From Bacteroidales bacterium UBA4073 (GTDB lineage: Bacteria; Bacteroidota; Bacteroidia; Bacteroidales; Tenuifilaceae), in NCBI GenBank assembly GCA_002383425.1, contig DFYV01000037.1, forward strand, positions 1-8,045: a stretch of 8,045 nt of DNA, written 5' to 3'. The notes beneath the pieces were generated by a model. It was not told where the DNA came from. It saw only the letters and a list, made by a program, of their open reading frames with translations, and did no database searches. Shown piece after piece: positions 1 through 7,421 of the stretch. Within the stretch, counting starts at the first letter, position 1. Each line of letters opens with the position of its first letter. The position numbers and the translations under genes were made by a program.

Positions 1-1294
1 TTTCGCACATATTACCCCAGCCAAGGTGGGTGTTCAACTTGGGCATAGACCATCCGGCAACAAAGACTGCCAATAAAAAACCAATTGCCAGGGTATGGAT
101 TGACCGGTAGGTATCTCTCTTTCCATATAAATAGTAAAGAATAAACAACCCGGTGACGCTGAGCACCCCGGCTGCCACATAAACAAGGGGTGTTGCCAGA
201 TAACGCATCTCTTCTGTTCCAGCCAGATAGATTACCGCCGGCAATGCAGCTAACAGTATGGAGGCAGGTATTGCCAGCGTGATGGTTATCCATCGGTTTT
301 GCGGGTTAAATTTTTTGAGAAGCAACACGGATAGGTAGATCACAAAAGGAATCACTGGCAGCGAATAGATAGCCAGCTTGGAGCTGATGAGCGATAGTAG
401 CACCAGTGTGGATAAAATGATTGCGGCAAAAAATTGTTCCAGCGTACCGGTTATTCTTTTTTGTACCAGTCCGGCAATAAGAAGGCCTATAGCCAACAAT
501 GACCAGGGTGCCAGAGAATACCAGATAGAGATGGCATAATAATAAAAAGGTTCTTTATGGTGAAAGGAGTTGATGCCCCTACCAACTGTTTGGTGAACAA
601 GCAGATTGTTCAGGTATTGATTTCCACCTTCAATGTAAACGCCTGAAAACCATACAATGCAGCCTGTCAGAATGATAAGAAAGGTTTTCCATCCCCAGTA
701 ATGCTTAAAATCGGATAATTTCTTTTTGAAAATCAAAAAGGTAACGGTTGAAACAAAAGGTATCAGTAAACCCAGCGGCCCTTTTGAGAAAAGTGCCAGA
801 AATACATATACCGGGAATAGCCAGCTATCCCGTTTCCGTTCGTCCCCCCTGTACATTTTATAAAAGGTGTACAGGGATAAAACAATAAACATGTTCATCA
901 GCATGTCCATCCTAACGACCAGGGTAACACCGGTAAATAACCCGGCAGTTATCAGCATCAGTGTGGCTGTCGTTTCGTTTTCACCGTTTTCCCGGCGAAT
1001 CCATTTTGACATCGTTATGAGGATGACAAGTGCCGGAATGAATGACAATAAAGAGTAGAACCACATCCTGTGTTCTCCAAGTATCAGCTTCCCAATCATC
1101 ATCAACCAGAAATAGAGTGGGGGTTTATCGGCGTAAATTTCTCCCTGGTTGGTAAAGGTGAATATATTTCCATTGCGAAGTGCTTCGTCAACAATGCTCA
1201 GATAACGCAACTCATTGTCGGGAGTAAAATCGCGTAAAATCATGGCGGGCAGCAGGGCAACAAACCAAAGGAGATAAATTCGTTTATTGTTCAT
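1..1294 (-). CDS. PMT/ArnT-like membrane glycosyltransferase, C-terminus cut by window edge
   Basis: The reading frame is open from an ATG at 1294 to the window edge, giving 431 residues without a stop; the C-terminus is missing. The family (GT39/GT83-like, PMT_2) transfers a sugar from a polyprenyl-phosphate carrier to an acceptor on the periplasmic side; ArnT acting on lipid A is the best-known member. The N-terminus shows a first membrane helix (about residues 7-20). It is followed by the family's first periplasmic loop with acidic residues in PDNELRY (25-31) and the KPPL motif (57-60). Many further hydrophobic segments follow, along with SKGPLG and SSKLAIYSLPVIPF, which resembles the ArnT SK..Y.LP.YP region. 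The start overlaps the end of the upstream LAB_N gene by 11 bp, suggesting translational coupling. Sugar and acceptor cannot be read from sequence: lipid A, O-antigen or a glycoprotein are all possible. The family call is firm; the substrate is unknown. Confidence 0.88.
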   Translation of the reverse strand, partial: MNNKRIYLLWFVALLPAMILRDFTPDNELRYLSIVDEALRNGNIFTFTNQGEIYADKPPLYFWLMMIGKLILGEHRMWFYSLLSFIPALVILITMSKWIRRENGENETTATLMLITAGLFTGVTLVVRMDMLMNMFIVLSLYTFYKMYRGDERKRDSWLFPVYVFLALFSKGPLGLLIPFVSTVTFLIFKKKLSDFKHYWGWKTFLIILTGCIVWFSGVYIEGGNQYLNNLLVHQTVGRGINSFHHKEPFYYYAISIWYSLAPWSLLAIGLLIAGLVQKRITGTLEQFFAAIILSTLVLLSLISSKLAIYSLPVIPFVIYLSVLLLKKFNPQNRWITITLAIPASILLAALPAVIYLAGTEEMRYLATPLVYVAAGVLSVTGLFILYYLYGKRDTYRSIHTLAIGFLLAVFVAGWSMPKLNTHLGWGNMCE

Positions 1295-1931
1295 ACAAGC
1301 TGGTTTTTTTGTTTTTATAGCCGATCATGATATTCCGGATATAGGCAACAAACCCGAATGACTGTCCCAGAATAAGCACAGGATCGAGCCGAAAAAGAGC
1401 ATAGGCAACGATAATGGAAGAACCCAGCAGGCTAATTAACCAGAATCCGAGAGGAAGAACAGATTGGTGATGGGCAGCCGAATAGAGGAACTGATAAATG
1501 AATCGCAATGCAAAAATTACCTGACCTGCCGAGCCGAATAGTAGCAGCCACAGAGGTACTGCTTTATTATGCAAAAAGGTGTCGGTGAACCCTGTTAGGT
1601 CACGGAGCATAAACCCGGTTGCCACCAGGGGCGTTAGAATCAGTATTGTTTTGATAATCACATGCATTTTTTTCCATTTTCCCTGCATGTTGAGGTTCCA
1701 TAAATAGATATAGTAGGATATAAACTGGCCGAGTATAATGGCAAAATCATTCCGCAACACGCCATAGATAAATAGCAGGTATGAGCCTAAAATGCTCAGG
1801 ACCCAGAACGCAGGAGGTGATAACACTTTCCTTGCTTTTTCTGACACAATCCACTGGTAAAGGATACGAGCTGAGAAGAAAAGCTGCGCCAGAAAACCGA
1901 TGGCAAAAATCCAGATATTATTTTCCTGCAT
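1284..1931 (-). CDS. Double LAB_N (lipid-A-disaccharide synthase N-terminal-like) membrane protein
   Basis: This is a 215-residue integral membrane protein built of two copies of the LAB_N domain (Pfam family named after the N-terminus of some LpxB proteins), at about residues 6-80 and 128-202. The copies align without gaps at a constant offset of 121 residues. They share G12/G133, Q16/Q137, R22/R143, YQ 25/146, FW 42/163, GS 49/170, R60/R181, ILGQ 66/187 and N79/N200. A hydrophobic linker helix (about 90-108) joins them. No glycosyltransferase domain is present, so this is not LpxB. LAB_N is, as I recall, placed in the same superfamily as the PQ-loop/SWEET transporters, whose pores are formed by paired triple-helix bundles, so two copies could make one full pore. 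It starts 1 bp after the GT2 stop and overlaps the PMT-like gene by 11 bp. Function is not established; a role in moving or presenting the lipid-linked sugar is inference. Confidence 0.9.
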   Translation of the reverse strand: MQENNIWIFAIGFLAQLFFSARILYQWIVSEKARKVLSPPAFWVLSILGSYLLFIYGVLRNDFAIILGQFISYYIYLWNLNMQGKWKKMHVIIKTILILTPLVATGFMLRDLTGFTDTFLHNKAVPLWLLLFGSAGQVIFALRFIYQFLYSAAHHQSVLPLGFWLISLLGSSIIVAYALFRLDPVLILGQSFGFVAYIRNIMIGYKNKKTSLYEQ

Positions 1932-1932
1932 C

Positions 1933-2676
1933 TTAATCCAGATTATGCCCGCTCACACGATAGTTGATATATCTTTTTTTCATCCAGCGATAGGCAAAGC
2001 AATCAATAAACGGCCCGTAGAGCCGGTTCCAAAGATGGTATTTTGATGTGCCAACCATGCGTGGGTAATGGCGTACCGGTGTCTGCTTCACCTTTCCGTT
2101 TTGCAGCAGTATCAAAGCAGGGATGAACCGGTGCATCCCGTTGAAAAAAGGAATGCGTTTGGCCGAAATGGTATGCATCACTTTCAGGGGACATCCCGTA
2201 TCCGAAACCCCGTCGTGCGTCATCATACGCCGGTAGCCGTTTGCTATTTTCGATTGCAGATTTTTAAAAAACGAGTCTTTGCGGCTTGTCCTTATGCCGG
2301 TCACCAACTCATAATTTTCAATATCCGGCAGTAAGAGGTTAAAATCTTCAGGATCGGTTTGCAAATCCGCATCCATGTATCCCACATAATCGGAAAAAGT
2401 GTGGTCGATACCAGCTTTCAGGGCGGCGCTTAGACCCCCGTTTTTTTCGAGATGAATATAAAAGAAATGGTCATTACGGGCACATATCTCCTGAATTTTG
2501 CGCAGGCTGTTATCTTTTGATCCGTCATCCACAAACAAAACACATGCCTGAAAAAGGGAGTGTGGTAAGAATTGATTAAGTTTTTCTTCTAAGGTGTAAA
2601 TGATTTCTTCTTCATTATATACAGGTACGATAATGGTAAACCTGTAATTACTGGTACTATTCTCCTTTACTTTCAT
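1933..2676 (-). CDS. GT2 family polyprenyl-phosphate sugar synthase (DPM1/ArnC-like)
   Basis: This is a 247-residue cytoplasmic GT-A glycosyltransferase. Such enzymes transfer a sugar from a nucleotide donor to dolichyl or undecaprenyl phosphate. Visible motifs are VPVYNEEE (17-24), the nucleotide-binding DDGS (50-53), the metal-binding DADLQTDP (102-109), SDTGCPLK (158-165) and the late RHYPRMVGTSKY (202-213), close to the H.PR..G.SKY motif of this subfamily. ArnC and GtrB carry two C-terminal membrane helices; this protein ends soon after the catalytic domain with only a basic, aromatic tail (about 219-247), so it is soluble or peripheral. An in-frame TGA lies 21 bases upstream of the ATG with no start codon between, which fixes the start. 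No good ribosome-binding site is seen. It is the first gene of the trio. The sugar (aminoarabinose, mannose, glucose or other) cannot be read from the sequence. Confidence 0.92.
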   Translation of the reverse strand: MKVKENSTSNYRFTIIVPVYNEEEIIYTLEEKLNQFLPHSLFQACVLFVDDGSKDNSLRKIQEICARNDHFFYIHLEKNGGLSAALKAGIDHTFSDYVGYMDADLQTDPEDFNLLLPDIENYELVTGIRTSRKDSFFKNLQSKIANGYRRMMTHDGVSDTGCPLKVMHTISAKRIPFFNGMHRFIPALILLQNGKVKQTPVRHYPRMVGTSKYHLWNRLYGPFIDCFAYRWMKKRYINYRVSGHNLD

Positions 2677-2882
2677 TGCGATAATATCATGAGTTCAATA
2701 CAATATTTTGGGCCTGTTTAAGAGAACACCGAAAAGGGTGAACGAGTCATAAAGCCGACCTTTGATTTTCAGTTAATTAAAAAAACCAAAAGATCAAAAT
2801 TGACATTTTTTTAGGGACTCAATATTGCCTTCATTTCAACTTTTATCTGCATAACTCCTTTAGTCTCTAATGTTTTAACTTG

Positions 2883-2890
2883 CAAATATA
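2883..2890 (-). promoter_or_regulatory. Candidate -7 box (TATATTTG) for the GT2 operon
   Basis: On the minus strand the sequence reads TATATTTGCAAG, an exact TAnnTTTG Bacteroidota -7 box followed by CAA, as in the rimP and infB promoters of this window. No TTTG or TTG is present 19-21 nt upstream, so only half of the consensus is met. The surroundings are AT-rich, which raises the chance of a random match. The implied leader is about 200 nt. Confidence 0.35.
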
Positions 2891-2935
2891 TTCATATTAT
2901 ATTATTGTTGAATCCCCTCCGAAAAGATTCATCGT

Positions 2936-2968
2936 TTGCATGCCAACAAAACACAGATTGACATGCAA
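2936..2968. repeat. Short inverted repeat TTGCATG / CATGCAA
   Basis: Perfect 7-bp arms at 2936-2942 and 2962-2968 are separated by 19 nt. The repeat lies between the two candidate promoters of the GT2 operon, downstream of the one at 2987-3016 and upstream of the one at 2883-2890. The arm centres are 26 bp apart. This could be an operator for a dimeric regulator or a chance repeat; nothing else supports a function. Confidence 0.3.
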
Positions 2969-2986
2969 TGTTTATTTTTGATAGTA

Positions 2987-3016
2987 CAAACTTATCAATT
3001 TATAGCCTAATTCAAT
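2987..3016 (-). promoter_or_regulatory. Candidate Bacteroidota promoter for the GT2-LAB_N-PMT operon
   Basis: On the minus strand an exact -7 box TAAGTTTG (2987-2994) is preceded, after 18 nt, by ATTG (3013-3016), a three-of-four match to the TTTG -33 box. The 18-nt spacing is slightly shorter than the usual 19-21. It lies downstream of the infB terminator and upstream of the GT2 gene, where a promoter is required, but it would give a leader of about 300 nt. Confidence 0.42.
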
Positions 3017-3136
3017 TAAATGAACACCATCCCTGAGCCAACAGGATATTCAATTTGTACTGCTTTTTCGGGCAGTATTTATATTCCGTTATGGGAAAGC
3101 TTAGCCTTTCTAAAAGGAATGTATTTGTATCGGCAT

Positions 3137-3166
3137 AAAACAAAAAGGGTTACCGGTAAGCAACCC
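3137..3166 (-). terminator. Intrinsic terminator after infB
   Basis: On the minus strand, a GGGTTGC arm pairs with GGTAACC-C as a 7-bp stem (one G-T wobble) around a 6-nt loop (stem-loop 3147-3166). It is followed at once by TTTTTGTTTT (3137-3146). It begins 24 nt past the infB stop codon. Position, stem and T-tract all fit a rho-independent terminator closing the rimP-nusA-infB operon. Confidence 0.85.
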
Positions 3167-3190
3167 ATTTAGTATATAGCTATTAATTGT

Positions 3191-6100
3191 TTACAGCTTA
3201 CGTTTAACCTCAGTCTCCTGGAATCCTTCGATAATATCGCCAACCTTAATATCGTTAAAGTTTTTGATATTCAAACCACACTCAAAACCAGATGTTACCT
3301 CACGGACATCATCCTTGAAACGTTTCAGCGATTCGAGTTCACCGGTGTAGATAACTATGCCATCGCGGATTAGTCGCACCTTATTGCTACGTGTGATTTT
3401 ACCTTCACGAACAATGCATCCGGCAACAGTTCCCACTTTGGTTATTTTGAATACTTCCATCACTTCGGCCGAACCGGTAATATCCTCCTTGATTTCAGGG
3501 GTAAGCATACCCTCAATGGCATCCTTAATTTCGTTGATAGCGTCGTAAATAATGGAGTAATGGCGAATATCGATTTCTTCCTTTTCGGCCAATTTACGGG
3601 CGCTAGCCGAAGGGCGAACCTGGAAACCAATAACTATAGCGTTGGAGGCAGCGGCAAGAAGGACATCCGACTCAGATATTTGTCCCACCGCTTTATGTAT
3701 TACATTAACCTGCACCTGGGGTGTCGATAGCTTGATGAGGCTATCGGACAGGGCTTCAACCGAACCGTCCACATCACCTTTAACCACCAGGTTAAGCTCC
3801 CTAAAGTTACCAATTGCAATACGGCGGCCAATTTCTTCGAGAGTGATATGCTTTTTGGTTTTCATGGTTTGCATGCGCACCAGCTGCTCACGTTTATTGG
3901 CAACCTCACGAGCTTCATGGTCGGAGTCAAGAATGTTGAAGTAATCGCCGGCTTGAGGCGCACCGTTCAATCCAATCACCTGAACGGGTGTGGACGGGCC
4001 TGCTTCCTGAATACGTTGACCGCGTTCGTTGAACATGGCTTTTACGTGACCGTAGTTAATTCCGGCCAACATAATATCGCCCTGATGGAGTGTTCCGTTC
4101 TGAACCAGAACGGTGGCAACGTAACCCCTACCTTTATCAAGTGTTGACTCAATCACAGTTCCCGAAGCACGCCTGTTGGGATTTGCTTTAAGGTCTTTCA
4201 GCTCAGCCTCGAGTAGAACCTTTTCAAGTAATTTTTCAACATTTAGTCCCTGCTTGGCTGAAATATCCTGACACTGGTATTTACCACCCCAATCTTCAAC
4301 CAGGTAGTTCATGTTGGCCAGCTCTCCCTTAATTCTTTCGGGATCGGCTGTAGGTTTATCAATTTTATTGATGGCGAAAACTATGGGGACACCTGCAGCG
4401 CTGGCATGGTTTATAGCTTCAACCGTTTGAGGCATCACGGCATCGTCGGCTGCTACCACAATAATTGCCACATCGGTAAGTTTGGCACCACGTGCACGCA
4501 TGGCAGTAAAAGCCTCGTGACCAGGTGTGTCGAGAAAAGTTATTCTACGTCCACCTTCAAGTTCAACGCTGTATGCACCGATATGCTGGGTTATACCGCC
4601 AGCCTCACCGGCAATAATGTTGCTATGCCTGATATAGTCGAGTAACGAGGTTTTACCATGGTCAACGTGTCCCATTACGGTAACAATAGGTGGGCGTGGT
4701 TTTAGGTCTTCAGGTTTATCCTCCTCATCGTCATTGATTACTTCCTGAACATCAACGCTTACAAACTCTACCTTATAGCCAAATTCATCGGCCACCATGG
4801 CCATGGTTTCGGCATCGAGGCGTTGGTTAATGGAAACCATCAAGCCCAGGTTCATGCATACGTCAATGACATCGGTAACCGGTACATTCATCATGGCAGC
4901 CAGCTCGTTAGCCGATACAAACTCGGATACCTTAAGTATCTGCTTTTCCTGTTCCTGACGTTCAAGTTCTTCGCGCTGACGGGCGCTAAGTACCTCACGT
5001 TTCTCGCGGCGATACTTTGAGCTCTTTGTTTTACCCTTGCTGGTTAAGCGTGCAAGGGTTTCCTTAATCTGTCGCTGAACCTCCTCCTCATCTACTTCGG
5101 GCCTAATTATTTTTTTCTTCTTTTTCTTAAGTTTTTTGGCCTTTTGATCATCTTTGGCGGTCTCCTTTTCGACCTTTACCTCTGTGGTTTGATTAACGCC
5201 AACCTTACCGTTCTTTTTGATACGTTTACGTTTCTTTTTCTTTCCATCCTTGTCGAAATCGGATGAGGAAGCAACCGGTTTCTTTTTGGCATCAAACTGG
5301 CTAAGGTCAATTTTCCCCTTAATGGTAGGACCGGCAAGTTTTTCCACCTTGGCTCTATAAACTTCCTCCGTAACACGACCTTCGTTCTGAGGTATGACTG
5401 GTGCTTGGGGCTCTACCTGATCAACTATCCCTGGTTCATTGTCTTCTCTTTTAACCACCTCTTTGGGTTGGGTTTTTGGTGTAGGTTGATGCCCGATTTT
5501 TTTGGGCGCTTTACCTGCTTTTTCTATATCAATTTTACCAACAACCTTGGGGGCTTTAACCTTTTCTTTGGGTTTAATAACCTCAGCTGGATGCGGTTTT
5601 TTAATTGTATCTTCTTGTGTGTGTTCAGGACTTTCCTTTTCCTGTTCAGGTTCTTTTTCAGGTTTAGGTTTTTCCTCTTTAGGTTTTTTTCCAACCGTGG
5701 AAAGATCAATTTTCCCTTTTACCTTAAGGTCAATTTTGGGTCTTTCAACCTCAATCATAGGCGGAACCGTTTCAAATGTATTGGATTTGATAATTATTTC
5801 ATCGTCGGAGGGTTCATCGGAAAAATCATCCTCATCTTTTTCAATGTCATCAATGGATATTGTCTTCTTCTTATCCCTTAAAGCCTTAAGGTTTTCCTTT
5901 TGTTGCTCAGTTTTTTTCTTAAGGTCGAGCTCGTTGCCAAACTCTTTTTCGAGAATGATGACAACATCCTGATCAACCTTGGCATTTGGGTCATTCTCCA
6001 CATTGTAACCCCTTTTGTGAAGAAACTCGACTAAAGTTCCCACGCCAACGTTAAACTCTTTTGCCAACTTACTGAGCCTAATTTTATTATCGCTTATCAT
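3191..6100 (-). CDS. infB: Translation initiation factor IF-2
   Basis: This 969-residue GTPase delivers formyl-Met-tRNA to the 30S subunit and promotes 50S joining. The first IF2_N-type domain lies at about 1-55 (IRLSKLAKEFNVGVGTLVEFL). A long low-complexity Lys/Glu/Pro linker (about 60-380) follows, with three GKID motifs (129, 188, 262) and a run of lysines near 324-330. A second IF2_N domain is at about 390-447. The G domain carries G1 GHVDHGKT (477-484), G2 around GGITQHIGAY (501-510), G3 DTPGH (524-528), G4 NKID (578-581) and G5 SAK (614-616). Beta-barrel domain II (about 645-725), domain III (about 750-855) and the tRNA-binding C-terminal barrel (about 870-955) complete it. All GTPase motifs are intact. 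The ATG at 6100 is preceded by a purine-rich GAGGGGAAG about 6 to 10 nt upstream, one of the few ribosome-binding-site-like sequences here. It follows nusA by 57 bp and probably has its own promoter as well as operon read-through. Confidence 0.98.
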   Translation of the reverse strand: MISDNKIRLSKLAKEFNVGVGTLVEFLHKRGYNVENDPNAKVDQDVVIILEKEFGNELDLKKKTEQQKENLKALRDKKKTISIDDIEKDEDDFSDEPSDDEIIIKSNTFETVPPMIEVERPKIDLKVKGKIDLSTVGKKPKEEKPKPEKEPEQEKESPEHTQEDTIKKPHPAEVIKPKEKVKAPKVVGKIDIEKAGKAPKKIGHQPTPKTQPKEVVKREDNEPGIVDQVEPQAPVIPQNEGRVTEEVYRAKVEKLAGPTIKGKIDLSQFDAKKKPVASSSDFDKDGKKKKRKRIKKNGKVGVNQTTEVKVEKETAKDDQKAKKLKKKKKKIIRPEVDEEEVQRQIKETLARLTSKGKTKSSKYRREKREVLSARQREELERQEQEKQILKVSEFVSANELAAMMNVPVTDVIDVCMNLGLMVSINQRLDAETMAMVADEFGYKVEFVSVDVQEVINDDEEDKPEDLKPRPPIVTVMGHVDHGKTSLLDYIRHSNIIAGEAGGITQHIGAYSVELEGGRRITFLDTPGHEAFTAMRARGAKLTDVAIIVVAADDAVMPQTVEAINHASAAGVPIVFAINKIDKPTADPERIKGELANMNYLVEDWGGKYQCQDISAKQGLNVEKLLEKVLLEAELKDLKANPNRRASGTVIESTLDKGRGYVATVLVQNGTLHQGDIMLAGINYGHVKAMFNERGQRIQEAGPSTPVQVIGLNGAPQAGDYFNILDSDHEAREVANKREQLVRMQTMKTKKHITLEEIGRRIAIGNFRELNLVVKGDVDGSVEALSDSLIKLSTPQVQVNVIHKAVGQISESDVLLAAASNAIVIGFQVRPSASARKLAEKEEIDIRHYSIIYDAINEIKDAIEGMLTPEIKEDITGSAEVMEVFKITKVGTVAGCIVREGKITRSNKVRLIRDGIVIYTGELESLKRFKDDVREVTSGFECGLNIKNFNDIKVGDIIEGFQETEVKRKL

Positions 6101-6135
6101 AAAGGCTTCTTCCCCTCGATTTATTTATTACTTTG

Positions 6136-6166
6136 CAAAAGTAAACTAATGCTATTACTATTCAAA
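6136..6166 (-). promoter_or_regulatory. Internal promoter for infB overlapping the end of nusA
   Basis: On the minus strand TTTG (6163-6166), a 19-nt spacer and TACTTTTG (6136-6143) form a perfect match to the Bacteroidota primary sigma consensus TTTG-N19-TAnnTTTG. The -33 box lies in the last codons of nusA (Phe-Glu) and the spacer contains the nusA stop. The predicted start near 6128-6131 would leave a leader of about 30 nt to the infB ATG. The -7 box sits in the near-palindrome TTACTTT-GCA-AAAGTAA (plus strand, 6129-6145). Confidence 0.7.
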
Positions 6167-7396
6167 TTCCGATTTTAAAATTCTTACGATTTCCTTAACG
6201 GTTTCCTCTTCAAGGTCAGTGCGTTTAACGAGTTCATCAAACGGTATTTCAAGCACGCTCTTGGCGGTATCACATCCTATACCCTTTAGCACATCGATTA
6301 TCCACTCATCGATTTCGTCGGTGAACTCATCGATATTAACATCCTCTTCGTCCTCGGTAACCGATTCACGGTAAACGTCAATTTCGTAACCGGTAAGCTG
6401 GCTTGCCAGCTTAATATTGTAGCCTCCCTTCCCAATGGCCAAAGAAACTTCCGAAGGTTTAAGGTAAACCTCGGCACGTTTGTTATTCTCATCAATCTTA
6501 ATTGATGAAATTTTAGCAGGGCTCAATGCACGTTGTATAAATAGCTGTGTGTTAGCTGTATAGTTAATCACATCGATACTTTCGTTTCTCAACTCGCGAA
6601 CAATACCGTGTATTCTACTTCCTTTCATACCCACGCAAGCTCCAACGGGATCAACACGTTCATCGTACGATTCAACAGCAACTTTTGCCCTTTCGCCTGG
6701 AATGCGAACAATCTTTTTAATGGTAATTAAACCGTCGAAAATTTCTGGTACCTCAAGTTCAAACAACCTTTCAAGGAATGCATTAGCGGTTCTTGATAGG
6801 ATGATTTGAGGTGTGTTATTTCGCATTTCAACCTTGTAAACAACGGCCCTGATGGTATCACCTTTCCGGTAAAAATCGGTTGAGATTTGCTCACTTTTTG
6901 GGAGGACAAGCTCATTGCCTTCATCGTCAAGTACAAGTATTTCTTTTTTCCAAATCTGGTAAACCTCGGCAGTTATAATTTCACCTATTCTGTCCTTATA
7001 CTTGCTGTAAAGATTATTGCGTTCCAGCTCCATGATTCGTGAAGTGAGGTTTTGACGAAGCGCCAGTATGGCCCTACGGCCAAATTCAGAAAGCGAAACC
7101 TCAGAGGTCACCTCCTCGCCAATCTCATAATCCTCGTCAATCTTACGGGCATCGGAAAGGGCGATTTGTCGGTTTGGATCTTCCACGGCACCATCCTCCA
7201 CTACCTCACGATTCCTATAAATAACAAAATCGCCTTTATCAATGTTGATGATTATATCAAAGTTATCGTCGGAACCGTATAGCTTTACCAACATGCTACG
7301 GAAAACGTCCTCAAGCACGCTCATCATGGTTGGCCTGTCGATATTCTTGAGCTCCTTAAACTCCAGAAATGAATCAATTAAATTCAGATTCTCCAT
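6158..7396 (-). CDS. nusA: Transcription termination/antitermination factor NusA
   Basis: This 412-residue protein binds RNA polymerase and modulates pausing, termination and antitermination. The start used is the ATG at 7396 (MENLNLIDSFLEFKE), which matches NusA N-termini of this phylum. An in-frame ATG at 7471 would add 25 unlike residues and overlap rimP by 50 bp, so it was rejected. Domains: N-terminal polymerase-binding domain (about 1-125), S1 (about 136-200), KH1 with GMKG (256-259), and KH2 with GKGG (322-325). The linker motif SRTANAFLERLFELEVPEI (201-219) is characteristic. After an acidic stretch (about 347-362) a single helix-hairpin-helix-like segment (about 363-410) ends the protein, instead of the two acidic repeats of E. 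coli NusA. It starts 25 bp after the rimP stop and terminates with TAG. Confidence 0.97.
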   Translation of the reverse strand: MENLNLIDSFLEFKELKNIDRPTMMSVLEDVFRSMLVKLYGSDDNFDIIINIDKGDFVIYRNREVVEDGAVEDPNRQIALSDARKIDEDYEIGEEVTSEVSLSEFGRRAILALRQNLTSRIMELERNNLYSKYKDRIGEIITAEVYQIWKKEILVLDDEGNELVLPKSEQISTDFYRKGDTIRAVVYKVEMRNNTPQIILSRTANAFLERLFELEVPEIFDGLITIKKIVRIPGERAKVAVESYDERVDPVGACVGMKGSRIHGIVRELRNESIDVINYTANTQLFIQRALSPAKISSIKIDENNKRAEVYLKPSEVSLAIGKGGYNIKLASQLTGYEIDVYRESVTEDEEDVNIDEFTDEIDEWIIDVLKGIGCDTAKSVLEIPFDELVKRTDLEEETVKEIVRILKSEFE

Positions 7397-7421
7397 CGCT
7401 TTAAATATTTTTCCTTTTTTA

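Larger units (their letters stand above)
2677..3136. other. Noncoding spacer between the infB terminator and the glycosylation operon
   Basis: About 460 bp, AT-rich, with no convincing coding frame on either strand. It holds candidate promoter elements for the GT2 operon (separate entries), an inverted repeat at 2936-2968 and a weak hairpin at 3058-3077 (TACTGC/GCAGTA, 8-nt loop). If either candidate promoter is used, the GT2 transcript has a 5' leader of about 200-300 nt. I see no riboswitch that I recognise in it, no tRNA and no mobile-element ends. Confidence 0.7.

Noticed and set aside
12..293. A 93-codon minus-strand frame at the left edge
   Set aside because: It lies in another frame of the PMT-like gene, whose own frame stays open through the whole stretch.
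2973..2980. Plus-strand TATTTTTG as a divergent promoter
   Set aside because: No TTTG at the right distance, no plus-strand gene downstream, and the region is AT-rich enough for chance matches.
3058..3077. Hairpin TACTGC/GCAGTA as a terminator
   Set aside because: The stem is only 6 bp with an 8-nt loop; on the minus strand no T-tract follows, and on the plus strand no gene precedes it.
5100..5140. A-rich tracts in the infB lysine run as a programmed frameshift site
   Set aside because: The frame continues intact into a complete GTPase, and no alternative frame gives a sensible product.
5405..5972. Long plus-strand open frames opposite the IF-2 linker
   Set aside because: They are antisense shadows of Lys/Glu codons (hence Phe- and Ser-rich), lie wholly inside intact infB and resemble no protein family.
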